A stretch of 55,247 nt of DNA, from NCBI GenBank assembly GCA_019359095.1, contig JAHHHZ010000005.1, positions 1 through 55,247 of the forward strand. Direction: 5' to 3'. How positions within the stretch are numbered: position 1 is the stretch's first letter; each line of letters opens with the position of its first letter. The stretch comes from Pleurocapsa minor HA4230-MV1. Its GTDB lineage: Bacteria > Cyanobacteriota > Cyanobacteriia > Cyanobacteriales > Xenococcaceae. Under the pieces are notes generated by a model that was given only the letters and a program-made list of their open reading frames with translations, ran no database searches and was not told where the DNA came from. Positions 1 through 7,212 of the stretch are shown piece by piece. The position numbers and the translations under genes were made by a program.

Positions 1-153
1 TTGATATAATTCAGGTAACATTATATGACGATAGGTTTGATGACTCACTCTTCAGCCTATCTTTTTTTGCCACTTGCCTCAAACTCCCTTCTTCTCTAAT
101 TTTCAGTCTAGATTGTCGCCCCCACAGTTTTCTATGTTTAAGTTGGGGAAGCT

Positions 154-582
154 TCATCTTGGTGTGTAATTGTTTTTTTTGGGTCGTCCGCCTTTTGCTC
201 CGTTGCCTCTCGATGCAGCCCTCTTTTTCTCCGAAGTAGATGAACCACCTTTGGCTGCGATCTGTTTCATCCACATATTGCTTCCAAAAATACCCAGTAG
301 CAACCCTTGAATGCTCAAATCTATATCTGGCTCGTTCCACCTTAACCCCTTTCCCGATGGAGTAAGTTCTACTGTTGCTAAAATCTTAGAGGGCTGTGTC
401 GCGATCGCTTCTACAGATTCGGCTAAAAATGAAAAAGATGCACCGTTAGTAAAGTGAAGCGTAAGTCTACCGTCATCAAATAGTACTTCTTTAGCCCTCG
501 GTTCGGTTGCATCGATCTTTTGTTGGCGGGCGATCGCCACATCGATTTGTGCTTTTATCTGTCGGTCGGTTAGCTGTGCCAT
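154..582 (-). CDS. DUF2442 family protein
   Basis: A 142-residue protein of the DUF2442 family, whose function is not known. The family pattern is visible: a short beta-rich domain (about residues 30-100) with LTLHFTNGASFSF, then VELTPSGKGLRW and the motif DIDLSIQGLLLGIFGSNMWM. It ends in a basic Gly/Lys/Arg tail (GNGAKGGRPKK) typical of the family. It lies 6 bases downstream of a 30-codon DUF4160-like remnant and follows the doc/AbrB pair on the same strand, so it is probably the last gene of that operon. DUF4160-DUF2442 pairs are common and are suspected toxin-antitoxin modules; here the DUF4160 partner is cut short. Family assignment is fairly sure; any role is inference. Confidence 0.8.
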   Translation of the reverse strand: MAQLTDRQIKAQIDVAIARQQKIDATEPRAKEVLFDDGRLTLHFTNGASFSFLAESVEAIATQPSKILATVELTPSGKGLRWNEPDIDLSIQGLLLGIFGSNMWMKQIAAKGGSSTSEKKRAASRGNGAKGGRPKKNNYTPR

Positions 583-588
583 CTCTAA

Positions 589-681
589 TTATGCTCCGTG
601 AATTTGAGTCCAAGCTTGGATTAACTTCTCTTGATTATCGGCAACAAGAGCGATCGCCCTGGCTACTTCCTTGCGCTTCAT
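589..681 (-). pseudogene. DUF4160-like C-terminal remnant
   Basis: A 30-codon reading frame, MKRKEVARAIALVADNQE then KLIQAWTQIHGA. It resembles the C-terminal helix of DUF4160 proteins, which usually run to about 80 residues and pair with DUF2442, the next gene. Its ATG overlaps the stop codon of doc in an ATGA, so it could still be translated by coupling. The N-terminal two thirds of a normal DUF4160 protein are absent. It is either a remnant left by recombination with the doc operon or a very short coupled peptide. The assignment rests on the short helix and the neighbour only. Confidence 0.4.
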
Positions 682-1067
682 GCTTTGACGATAAATTTTT
701 CAATCCACTTAGCTAGTTCTAATTCTGCTAAATCTCCAGCAGCCAAAGCTAGCACTGTCTCTACTGCTTCTACTGGCTCTACTTTTAATAAATAACCGTT
801 AATTGCCAAAAACATACCCATAGCCAAAAAAGCTGCACGTTTATTTCCATCATTAAAGGGATGATTTCGAGCAAGACCATAGGCATATGCCGCAGCTAAC
901 CTAGAAATGCTTGTCACTTCTTCATAAGCAAAAAGGTTTTGAGGACGAGCTAACGCAGACAAGAATAAGCCTTCGTTCCTCATTCCTGAAAGTCCACCGA
1001 ATTCCGCAAGACTTTCGCCATGCAATAAACGCAAAGCATTTGCATCGATCCAAATAGGTGGACTCAT
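678..1067 (-). CDS. doc: Fic/Doc family toxin (death-on-curing protein)
   Basis: A 129-residue Doc-type toxin. The Fic core motif is intact as HPFNDGNKRAAF (about residues 69-80), with the catalytic His, the acidic residue and the phosphate-binding loop. Length fits Doc toxins (about 125-130 residues) rather than larger Fic AMP-transferases. In studied systems Doc phosphorylates elongation factor Tu and halts translation. The start overlaps the stop of the upstream AbrB-type gene by 4 bases, the usual antitoxin-toxin coupling. It probably acts as a plasmid addiction module. The family is sure; the target here is inferred. Confidence 0.9.
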   Translation of the reverse strand: MSPPIWIDANALRLLHGESLAEFGGLSGMRNEGLFLSALARPQNLFAYEEVTSISRLAAAYAYGLARNHPFNDGNKRAAFLAMGMFLAINGYLLKVEPVEAVETVLALAAGDLAELELAKWIEKFIVKA

Positions 1068-1288
1068 TCCGCTAAGGCTTTAAATACTTCTCTGTTTTGC
1101 TTGATAAATGCACGACCTTGTTTTATTTGATCTTCTACGAATGGATTATATGGACTCACCACATATCCTTCAGGTGTCTCAACCGCGTACAGACAATCAC
1201 CTTTCTCTAACTTCATGCTTTTGAGCATTTCAACAGGAATTACTACTCCTGTTGATGAACCTACCGTTGTTAACTTCAGCGTATACAT
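1064..1288 (-). CDS. AbrB/MazE-type antitoxin
   Basis: A 74-residue AbrB/SpoVT-fold protein: the swapped-hairpin DNA-binding half is seen in LTTVGSSTGVVIPVEML followed by LEKGDCLYAVETPEG (residues 5-40). The C-terminal half (QIKQGRAFIKQNREVFKALAE) is helical and would bind and neutralise Doc. It is first in the operon and overlaps doc by 4 bases. Proteins of this kind usually repress their own promoter; the short AT-rich stretch just upstream (about 1300-1340, rich in TTATAA-like repeats) is the likely operator. Function is inferred from the fold and the position next to doc. Confidence 0.85.
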   Translation of the reverse strand: MYTLKLTTVGSSTGVVIPVEMLKSMKLEKGDCLYAVETPEGYVVSPYNPFVEDQIKQGRAFIKQNREVFKALAE

Positions 1289-1345
1289 AAAATCTACTAC
1301 ATTAACCTTGTTATAATAATTATTATAACAAAACTGTTTGATTTA

Positions 1346-2405
1346 TTACTGTCTACTATTTCGCTTGATTATCTTCTTGAGATATTCCAACGAGTATCCA
1401 CGGGCTACCGCATCCGCCCATTTTTCCCACGAGCCAGATAATTTAACCCACTGCTGCCCCTCTCTGATTTTCTGACCTAAGCAATAACCCAATTCCCTCG
1501 CCAAGTCATACCAATGACGGAATACAGTAGCCGTGTCTATTTCTCCCTCTGAGTTTAAGCTTTCCACAATCTGCTTGTCTGCCCATCCTTATTTTAGTGC
1601 TGCCACGAAATACCCAGAAGGATTAGGTATATACTGCTCTCTTTTTCTTGACCGAAAGAGCGCGATCGCTCCTCTGACTTGCTCAGGACTATACATCTTC
1701 AGCAGGTTAATCACTGTCTTATTTGTAGGTATTCCTGTACTATCTAATTCCTCTAACTGCTTCTGCCAATCTTTATTGACTATATAGTCAACTTCAGCAG
1801 GTGTTTTATCTTCATTAATGTTTGAGTGTACTTGTTCTGATTTGACTTTATTTGACCAGGAGAAACAGTCAAACTTGCTAAATGGGGATTACTCCCTTTT
1901 TGGTTTATATCTTCATCTTTAGCCGATTTAGGCGAGGCAGCAGCAAGAGGTGATTCTGTTTTTTGGCGATCGCCTCTCTGCTCTGTTGTTTCTTTTTTGG
2001 TAGTAATCTTTGGTTCTATATATGAGATGTTAAGATCTCTCACTTCAAGAGGAAGGTTTCTCTCATCTTGAAGTGGGGTATTGCACATCTCGACCATTTC
2101 AATGCTTCCAGCCATTTCTAGGTTGATAAATTCTGCCAAGCGATCGCGATCTAATGAGTAATAATTGGTCTGATTCCATTGTTTCGATTTGTACCTGATT
2201 ACCTTCACTATGGAAAGCGATTAGGCTCCGCCTAGCCTTCGGCATCGCAATAGATTCATTGACTTTCTGAATTGCCAGCTAGATAGCCATCTAAATTGTT
2301 GAGTTATCCAATCGACATAGGTGTTGTAAATATATTTAATGCCGTCTACTACTACTCCTACTTCCTTCTTCTCCATCCAGTAATGCAGTTGTTGGATGAC
2401 GATCG
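1346..2405 (-). pseudogene. Decayed duplicate of the replication-type winged-helix gene
   Basis: This stretch can be read piece by piece as a second copy of the gene at 3279-4409. From 2405 downward it encodes AIVIQQLHYWMEKKEVGVVV and the winged-helix region. A palindromic insert at about 2218-2247 then breaks the frame. The middle continues as KVIRYKSKQWNQTNYYSLD. A frameshift near 1825 and a stop near 1590 follow. The end is VFRHWYDLARELGYC to GYSLEYLKKIIKRN. The first about 20 codons of the gene are missing, replaced by another small gene fragment. The copy is clearly non-functional as one protein, although two open pieces (1346-1567 and 1780-2208) remain. It shows an old tandem duplication of about 1 kb. 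Confidence 0.85.
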
Positions 2406-2522
2406 CTCGTTATCTTCAAATACCTCTGGACAAGAACGATGCAGATTCTCCACAAATTGTTCTGTGGTCAACTCTTTAAAATGTTGGCGAATCAGTTTAG
2501 CTGCGGATTTAGGATTGACCAT
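2358..2522 (-). pseudogene. Small gene fragment fused to the decayed duplicate
   Basis: A 54-codon frame starting MVNPKSAAKLIRQHF and continuing KELTTEQFVENLHRSCPEVFED. The first about 38 residues look like the helical start of a small cyanobacterial hypothetical protein that I cannot name. From about residue 40 the DNA is that of the duplicated winged-helix gene read in another frame, so the C-terminus is junk. The join falls at GAGCGATCGTC, a HIP1-like core that the intact copy also has at this point, suggesting recombination at that short match. It is probably a broken gene, possibly still translated. Confidence 0.45.
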
Positions 2523-2594
2523 AAATTTTTCTCACTCTATCTCTAATACAATGACGAGATTTAAGATTTAATTGAAGTTGTCAAAGTTGTTAGA

Positions 2595-2936
2595 TTATAT
2601 ATTCTTTTCTTGTAAGATTGTTTCTACTTTTTCTTTGAGATTAGATAAATAACTATTCACTACTTCCCAAACTAAATCAAGCTCAATTCCACCTAAATAA
2701 TCATGCACTAAAATATTTCTAAATCCTGAAATACTTCGCCAATCAATATCTGAGTTTTGTTGTTTTAAATTATCAGAAAGACGCTGAGTTGATTCGGCTA
2801 GTGTATGTAATCTTCTCAAAATAGCATCTTGTACCATGAGATTATTTATAAATTCTTTTTTTCCTCCTTTACCGTAAGTTTCAATTAAGTTAATACACTC
2901 TAAAATATATTCTAGATAAATCCGATCTTCTTTCAT
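2595..2936 (-). CDS. hepT: HepT-type HEPN toxin
   Basis: A 113-residue all-helical HEPN protein of the HepT (DUF86) family. The ribonuclease-type motif RX4HXY is present as RNILVHDYLG (about residues 73-82). Length and the short C-terminal helix fit HepT. It overlaps mntA by 4 bases, downstream of it, which is the standard order of the MntA-HepT toxin-antitoxin system. In studied pairs MntA adds AMP to the tyrosine of the RX4HXY motif and so silences the toxin; that tyrosine is present. Assignment is strong. Confidence 0.9.
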   Translation of the reverse strand: MKEDRIYLEYILECINLIETYGKGGKKEFINNLMVQDAILRRLHTLAESTQRLSDNLKQQNSDIDWRSISGFRNILVHDYLGGIELDLVWEVVNSYLSNLKEKVETILQEKNI

Positions 2937-3226
2937 AATTTAATTGCTTCAGCTAAGATACGTTCGCGAATTAAACTATGCAATCCTTTTTCTGTTACTA
3001 TATCGACTTTACAGCCTAAGACATCTTCTAAATCAGCTAGTAATCCTCCAGGAAACCAAGGGGTAATTTTGGCTAAATCGTAATCTATTAAAAAATCAAT
3101 ATCGCTACTAGAGCTTTCTTCTCCTCTGGCTACACTACCAAAAATTCGCACATTATATGCACCATGTTTACTAGCAATTTCGAGAATTTCATTACGCTTT
3201 GTTTGGAGTATTTTTTGCAGCTTCAT
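2933..3226 (-). CDS. mntA: MntA-type nucleotidyltransferase antitoxin
   Basis: A 97-residue minimal nucleotidyltransferase. The active-site pattern GSVARGEESSSSDIDFLIDY (about residues 31-50) gives the GSxARG loop and the two metal-binding aspartates (DID). A third acidic residue occurs in CKVDIVTE. It is the first gene of the mntA-hepT pair with a 4-base overlap. The family transfers AMP to the partner toxin. No promoter can be called with confidence; the 50 bases upstream separate it from the end of the replication-type gene, so it may also be read through from there. Confidence 0.9.
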   Translation of the reverse strand: MKLQKILQTKRNEILEIASKHGAYNVRIFGSVARGEESSSSDIDFLIDYDLAKITPWFPGGLLADLEDVLGCKVDIVTEKGLHSLIRERILAEAIKL

Positions 3227-3278
3227 AGTTCTTTCTAAACTCCTGTTTTTATTTCAATTAATCTGACAATATTATCTT

Positions 3279-4409
3279 TCACTGTCTCAAATTCCTCTTC
3301 ATTATTTTCTTAAGATATTCCAAGCTATAACCCCGCTTGACCGCATCCTCCCATTTTTCCCATGAGCCAGACAAGACAACCCACTGTTCCCCTTCTCTAA
3401 CCTCTTGACCGCCACAGTAACCTAACTCTCTCGCCAAGTCATACCAATGACGGAATACAGCAGCCGTATCTATTTGTAAGTCGCGATCGCCAGTAGATTC
3501 GTTTTCAATTACAGTTTTACTTCCCCAATCGCCTTTGAGTGCTGCTACGAAATATCCAGAAGGGTTGGGAATATACTGCTCTTTTTTCCTTGACCGAAAG
3601 AGCGCGATCGCTCCTCTGACTTGCTCAGGACTATACATCTTCAGCAGATTAATCACTGTCTTGTTTATTAGTATTCCCGTACTATCTAGTTCCTCAATCT
3701 GCTTCTGCCAATCTTTGTTGACTATATAGTCAACCCCAGCAGGTGTTTTGTCAGAGCCAGTGTCTTCCTCAATCTGTTCTGATTTAACTTTATTCTGACG
3801 AGCAGAAGCAGTTAACCTTTCTTCTGGTGACTTCACTCTTTTGGAGATTTTTTCTTCTTTTGAAGTTGTTTTTGGTTGAGCAGCAGCAAAAGGCTGAGAT
3901 TTTGAATTATGGCGATCGCTTACTTGTTTTGTTGTTAGATCTCCTGTAGTAATCTTTGTTTCATATAATGACAGTTCACTATTCCTCATCTCAAGAGTAC
4001 AAGATCTTTCACCTTGAGGTGTGTTACTCTGCAACTCTGACATTTCAATACTTCCAGCCGATTGGGACTTGAGATATTCATTCAAGCGCTCGCCGTCTAA
4101 AGTGTAGTAGTTAGTCTGATTCCACTCTTTAGCTTTGTAACGAATTACTTTGACTATTTCAAGACTTCGCAACAAAGACATTGCTTGTCTTAACTGCCAT
4201 TGAGACAACCAGCTAAATTGTGTTTTTACCCAGTCTCGGTAGGTGTTGTAAATATATTTGATGCCGTCTACTACTACTCCTACTTCCTTCTTCTCCATCC
4301 AGTAATGCAGTTGTTGGATGACGATCGCTGCGTTAACGTTTCCCAAGGCAGCAGCTATTTGCATATCAAAGTGTCTTGTGCTGGTGGGGGAGGTACTTAA
4401 GATGCTCAT
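3279..4409 (-). CDS. Replication-type winged-helix protein (phage/plasmid replication organiser-like)
   Basis: A 376-residue protein when started at the ATG at 4409. That start overlaps the upstream stop in ATGA and has GGAGAG 4 bases before it; a longer frame to 4484 lacks such support. Residues 1-110 form a winged-helix domain of the kind found in phage and plasmid replication initiators or organisers (LGNVNAAIVIQQLHYWMEK, GIKYIYNTYRDW, WLSQWQLRQAMSLLRSLEIV). A low-complexity charged linker follows, then a C-terminal domain (YSPEQVRGAIALFRSRK, VFRHWYDLARELGYC, GYSLEYLKKIMKRN) also kept in the decayed copy at 1346-2405. It probably binds DNA and loads replication proteins; this is inference from the fold and setting. 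It is coupled to the gene at 4406-4939. Confidence 0.65.
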   Translation of the reverse strand: MSILSTSPTSTRHFDMQIAAALGNVNAAIVIQQLHYWMEKKEVGVVVDGIKYIYNTYRDWVKTQFSWLSQWQLRQAMSLLRSLEIVKVIRYKAKEWNQTNYYTLDGERLNEYLKSQSAGSIEMSELQSNTPQGERSCTLEMRNSELSLYETKITTGDLTTKQVSDRHNSKSQPFAAAQPKTTSKEEKISKRVKSPEERLTASARQNKVKSEQIEEDTGSDKTPAGVDYIVNKDWQKQIEELDSTGILINKTVINLLKMYSPEQVRGAIALFRSRKKEQYIPNPSGYFVAALKGDWGSKTVIENESTGDRDLQIDTAAVFRHWYDLARELGYCGGQEVREGEQWVVLSGSWEKWEDAVKRGYSLEYLKKIMKRNLRQ

Positions 4410-4939
4410 GACTCTCCTCTTGGCACCTTGTACCCTTGTGGTATTGTCTCTAGGTCTTGGGTGAAGAATTGCGATGCGCCACAACTAAATAACACTGCTG
4501 CTACTAACGCTCGTTTTTGCGCCATCTTGACTATGGTATTGGTCAGATCGAAGATTTTGTATTTCTGGGAATCGTATTTTTTCTCCTTAGAATTACAACT
4601 GCCATCACCCTGTCCTACCATCTCTCCCTGTCGTACTAGAGTACAGCGATAGTGATAGTGAAATAAGGGCTTATCGAAATCGGTGACGAAATGGATTAGC
4701 TCGTAGCTTGGGTGTAGGCTGAATAGTCTACACAGTTTTTCTGCCCCTGGCTTGAGTAATGTTGGTTTTTTTGTTCCTGGGATTACACCGTAGTCTACAT
4801 CTTTAACCATTTGGGTTTGTACAAATGCCACCATTGTTTGATAATGTTGAGCAGTATGAGCGATCGCCTTCTGGTACGTAGGGGCTATTTGGGATAAGCC
4901 AGCACTTATCATCTCTCCCTGATTTTGGGGTCTATTCAT
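4406..4939 (-). CDS. Phage/plasmid recombination-associated protein, function unproven
   Basis: A 177-residue protein of a family common in phages and plasmids. Recognisable blocks are MVKDVDYGVIPGTKKPTLLK, LLKPGAEKLCRLF, then EMVGQGDGSCNSKEKKY and the strongly conserved NTIVKMAQKRALVAAVLFSC with a FTQDLE end. Relatives often lie next to single-strand annealing or replication genes and have been compared with Rad52-like annealing proteins, but I know of no direct test. It is translationally coupled (ATGA) to the winged-helix replication gene, which supports a role in DNA replication or recombination of the replicon. The family resemblance is good; the function is inference. Confidence 0.6.
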   Translation of the reverse strand: MNRPQNQGEMISAGLSQIAPTYQKAIAHTAQHYQTMVAFVQTQMVKDVDYGVIPGTKKPTLLKPGAEKLCRLFSLHPSYELIHFVTDFDKPLFHYHYRCTLVRQGEMVGQGDGSCNSKEKKYDSQKYKIFDLTNTIVKMAQKRALVAAVLFSCGASQFFTQDLETIPQGYKVPRGES

Positions 4940-5044
4940 TTAGGTTCAACTCAGTAATTAGTTTCTGTAGCGTTCTTTTTGGCAAGCAGTACAGGTTATC
5001 TTGAGTACTACTTGCTAAAAGCTAAAAGTTAGGGCGATCGCCCA

Positions 5045-5293
5045 TTAGAATTCAGATGGTATTTCTACACCTAGTTTCTTCGCCCAATATTCTCGACAAC
5101 CCACTTGATAGCCCGCCCAATAACTATGTTGTTCTGGGTGAGACGGTTCACACCCTATATATCCCTCAAAATATCCTGCCGAATACAAGTCTGTATTTAG
5201 ACCCGCTTCCTCGTGGATTTGCCTCTTTGCTAAGATTAAATCGTTCTTTACTCTTTGCTGCTGCTCCTGTTGCAATGCTATATTCAGTGTCAT
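5045..5293 (-). CDS. Small hypothetical protein with aromatic-glycine repeats
   Basis: An 82-residue protein. The N-terminal third is a Gln/Lys-rich helix (LQQEQQQRVKNDLILAKRQI). The rest holds two related stretches, YSAGYFEGYIGC and YWAGYQVGCREYW. I do not recognise a named domain. It is on the same strand as the replication-type pair below and 105 bases upstream of it, so it may belong to that operon. The ATG is the only good start. A HIP1 site lies between its end and the next gene. Confidence 0.55.
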   Translation of the reverse strand: MTLNIALQQEQQQRVKNDLILAKRQIHEEAGLNTDLYSAGYFEGYIGCEPSHPEQHSYWAGYQVGCREYWAKKLGVEIPSEF

Positions 5294-5391
5294 AGTAAAT
5301 TTCCTTTTTCTGGGTTTTACTCAAAGGCGATCGCGGACTTTCGACGGAAAGCGATCGCTCTTTTAAGTCTTAATTTATAATATCACCTTAT

Positions 5392-5469
5392 TGCCATGTT
5401 CACACAGCAATAGACTATTAAATGGAGGATTTTAATCAAATATTTGTTTTTTACTATGCCATGTTCACA
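5392..5469. repeat. Two 13-bp direct repeats (TGCCATGTTCACA)
   Basis: The sequence TGCCATGTTCACA occurs at 5392-5404 and again at 5457-5469, 65 bases apart, in the AT-rich gap between the minus-strand gene ending the replication block and the plus-strand gene at 5518. Such direct repeats in a promoter gap can be operators or iterons. With only two copies neither is proven. Confidence 0.5.
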
Positions 5470-5517
5470 AGCTATATTATTAATAATCAGGTTTTCATAC
5501 GGTGACAGTTCTTTTCT

Positions 5518-5703
5518 ATGGCCAACAAGAATCCTAAAATAGACCAAATAAAGGCTTATACTTTTAAAACAGAAAGAAAGGAATCTTGTACTGCTCAATT
5601 AAACCTGAGAGTTCCGCCTTCTCTACTATCGGAAGTCAAGAGCCAAGATAACTGGCAGGAATTTGTTCGTCAGGCGATCGCTGAAAAACTTGAATCTGCT
5701 TAA
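5518..5703 (+). CDS. Small ribbon-helix-helix-like protein
   Basis: A 61-residue protein: a basic N-terminus (MANKNPKIDQIKAYTFKTER), then a beta-strand and two helices, AQLNLRVPPSLLSEVKSQ and WQEFVRQAIAEKLES. This order of strand, helix, helix is that of small ribbon-helix-helix proteins. It could be an antitoxin-like or plasmid copy-control regulator binding the 13-bp direct repeats just upstream, but that is only suggested by position. The next gene on the same strand starts 30 bases after its stop. Coding is supported by the conserved-looking strand and HIP1 use; no partner toxin is visible. Confidence 0.6.
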   Translation: MANKNPKIDQIKAYTFKTERKESCTAQLNLRVPPSLLSEVKSQDNWQEFVRQAIAEKLESA

Positions 5704-5733
5704 ATTTATTTTTCTTGAACTTGAAGGTGTACC

Positions 5734-6057
5734 GTGGGAGAAGCTAAACGCCGTCAAAAACTCGACCCTAACTATGGAAAGCCCAATGTTTTGAAGAATG
5801 CTTGCCAACATATTGATGAACTTTTGTTTCAGTTAGAACAAACTGACTCTGATGAGGTAACTGTTTTTTCTTTGTTTACCAATGATGAGCGTGGTTGTAG
5901 TGAAGATGAGATTGAGTTGCTGCAATCTACCATTCCCCTGTTCTATCACAACCAAAACTTTACCGTTTGGCTACTTCCGCAACAATATGCTTCTCTGCCT
6001 CCAGAAAAAGCGCTCGATTATTTTATCGTCCCTGCGGGACGAGGCTCTAGGCTCTAG
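5734..6057 (+). CDS. Small protein with MGEAKRRQKLDPNYGK start
   Basis: A 107-residue protein starting at GTG, with GAAGG about 7 bases upstream. The N-terminal signature MGEAKRRQKLDPNYGKP is widespread in small cyanobacterial and phage hypotheticals (DUF2839-like starts). The rest is a small alpha/beta region (TVFSLFTNDERGCSEDEIEL, IPLFYHNQNFTVWLLPQQYA). The last about 8 residues (PAGRGSRL) are encoded by the edge of a palindromic repeat (GTCCCTGCGGGAC and GGCTCTAG units), so the natural C-terminus was probably altered by repeat insertion. Function is not known. Confidence 0.6.
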   Translation: MGEAKRRQKLDPNYGKPNVLKNACQHIDELLFQLEQTDSDEVTVFSLFTNDERGCSEDEIELLQSTIPLFYHNQNFTVWLLPQQYASLPPEKALDYFIVPAGRGSRL

Positions 6058-6210
6058 GGCGTAGGCTCTAGGCAAGAGCCGAGTTACGCAGATAAGTGGG
6101 TATAAGACCCCTACATGCGGGCAAGCCCTTTGTTTTAAGAAGCCTGCATTTACTGGGGGTTCAATCCCCTTGTAAATGCTAGAGCCTAGAGCCTAGAGGC
6201 TAGAGCCTAT
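6043..6210. repeat. Long inverted-repeat element with a tRNA-arm-like hairpin
   Basis: A 15-bp perfect inverted repeat, GGCTCTAGGCTCTAG at 6043-6057 and its complement at 6179-6193, flanks about 120 bases. Each side has extra copies of GGCTCTAG or its complement out to 6210. Inside, 6146-6153 (GCATTTAC) pairs with 6172-6179 (GTAAATGC). Within that, GGGGG TTCAATC CCCTT makes a 5-bp arm with a 7-base loop like a tRNA T-arm. GCGGGCAAGCCC just upstream can form another hairpin. It looks like a structured small mobile repeat or a non-coding RNA. No complete tRNA can be folded: D-arm and anticodon arm are absent. Confidence 0.55.
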
Positions 6211-6470
6211 GAATCCTCTTTATGTGGGAGCAGGAGGTTAATGCCTATCTAATGCATTTTCTTGACTGTCTAAATTTCCCGATAAATACTGGTTACGTTT
6301 TTACTTTTTTGCCTTACTTTATTTCTTGAGGTCATCCTCTTCTATACTGAACTTTTATATTAATCTAGATATGCGTCTCATTAGTAGACGCATTCAACTT
6401 GTCCTTGGCAGATTTCTCGAATCTACGAACGAGCTGAATGATTCTCAGACTAAAAAAATCGCCTTCTTGA
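6211..6470. other. Gene-free gap with one hairpin
   Basis: No credible gene is seen. A strong ribosome-binding-like GGAGG precedes an ATG at 6241, but that frame stops after three codons, so it may be the start of a lost gene. An 8-bp stem, ATGCGTCT at 6371-6378 with AGACGCAT at 6386-6393, forms a hairpin downstream (in transcript terms) of the minus-strand partition pair. It has no clear T-run. Confidence 0.4.
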
Positions 6471-6514
6471 ACGGGTCGCTTGACCGGGCAGAGCCCGAGT
6501 CCGCGCCCGTCCGC
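6471..6514. repeat. GC-rich palindromic repeat
   Basis: A module starting ACGGGTCGCT, then a small hairpin (CGGGCAGAGCCCG), then CCGCGCCCGTCCGC. The same outer blocks with a different hairpin in the middle recur at 6779-6822 inside the neighbouring gene. It lies just after that gene's stop on the minus strand. Confidence 0.7.
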
Positions 6515-6522
6515 AATCTCTT

Positions 6523-7185
6523 TCAAGAAATATCTCGACCGAACTTTCGGTTCATAGTCTGTAATTTTTTTAGTTCGCCGATTCGTTTACGATTTTTATA
6601 TCTGTCTTTAGCTTCTACAATCGCCTTATTTAAGGTTTTCTGATTTTTGCTACAGGTCAAGATTGCTGCTTCAATCAAAGTTTCTCTGGTCACTCTGTTT
6701 TCTCGGCACAATGTATCCATCAATTTGTCTACTGCTGGATCTAGTCTAATCGTTCTACGCATCGGCTCTGTTTCTTGAACGGGTCGCTCATGGGGGAAAC
6801 CCCCAAGACCGCGCCCGTCCGCTTCTAAGCCTACTGATTGACGGCGCGTACAAGCTCCCGAATGCATTCGGGAGACAGCGCCTTGACTACTTTCAGTCAT
6901 TGAGTCATTTATCTCTGACTCATTTATTGATTGACTATCTTCAGTTATCGAGTCATTTATTTCTGATTCATTTATTGATTGACTATTTTCAGTTACAGAG
7001 CTATTACTGTTTAGTTGTTTGACTACTTGATTGTTTGCCGTCAAGCAGTTATCGTTGCTTGACTGATTTAATAACTGACTATCTTCAGCTATCGAGTCAT
7101 TTTTAGCTTGAGAATTTAGGGATGGATTTCTGGCGCTTACTTTTCTTTTTTGCCTATCTTTTAGGCGTTCTATCGCTTCTGTCAT
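6523..7185 (-). CDS. Ribbon-helix-helix-type partner of ParA with repeat-derived middle
   Basis: A 220-residue protein 27 bases downstream of parA, in the position of a ParB-like DNA-binding partner. Residues 1-110 are low complexity and carry repeats of SITEDSQSINESEINDS type. Residues about 111-148 (GAVSRMHSGACTRR to HERPVQE) are encoded by two palindromic DNA repeats, at 6843-6882 and 6779-6822, inserted in frame. The C-terminal part (MRRTIRLDPAVDKLMDTLC, then RVTRETLIEAAILTC) has the strand-helix-helix pattern of CopG-like proteins and ends in a basic helical tail. It probably binds the centromere or promoter; this is inference from context. Confidence 0.6.
   Translation of the reverse strand: MTEAIERLKDRQKRKVSARNPSLNSQAKNDSIAEDSQLLNQSSNDNCLTANNQVVKQLNSNSSVTENSQSINESEINDSITEDSQSINESEINDSMTESSQGAVSRMHSGACTRRQSVGLEADGRGLGGFPHERPVQETEPMRRTIRLDPAVDKLMDTLCRENRVTRETLIEAAILTCSKNQKTLNKAIVEAKDRYKNRKRIGELKKLQTMNRKFGRDIS
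6779..6882. repeat. Two GC-rich palindromic repeats inside a coding region
   Basis: 6779-6822 is the ACGGGTCGCT...CCGCGCCCGTCCGC module with TGGGGGAAACCCCCA in the centre. 6843-6882 is a second type whose core, CTCCCGAATGCATTCGGGAG (6855-6874), is a perfect 20-base palindrome bounded by GGCGC and GCGCC. Both keep the reading frame of the 6523-7185 gene. Confidence 0.75.
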
Positions 7186-7212
7186 TTTTCGTTTCTTTTA
7201 ATTATTTTTGAC

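Noticed and set aside
11-340. Minus-strand frame of 109 codons beside the DUF2442 gene
   Set aside because: It overlaps the well-supported DUF2442 gene in another frame, has basic low-complexity content and resembles no family.
5383-5598. Minus-strand frame of 71 codons
   Set aside because: It lies opposite the small ribbon-helix-helix-like gene at 5518 and across its promoter repeats; composition is not protein-like.
6081-6180. Possible tRNA gene because of the GGGGGTTCAATCCCC arm
   Set aside because: The acceptor-like strands are adjacent to the T-arm in a single hairpin; no D-arm, anticodon arm or CCA-side partner can be folded.
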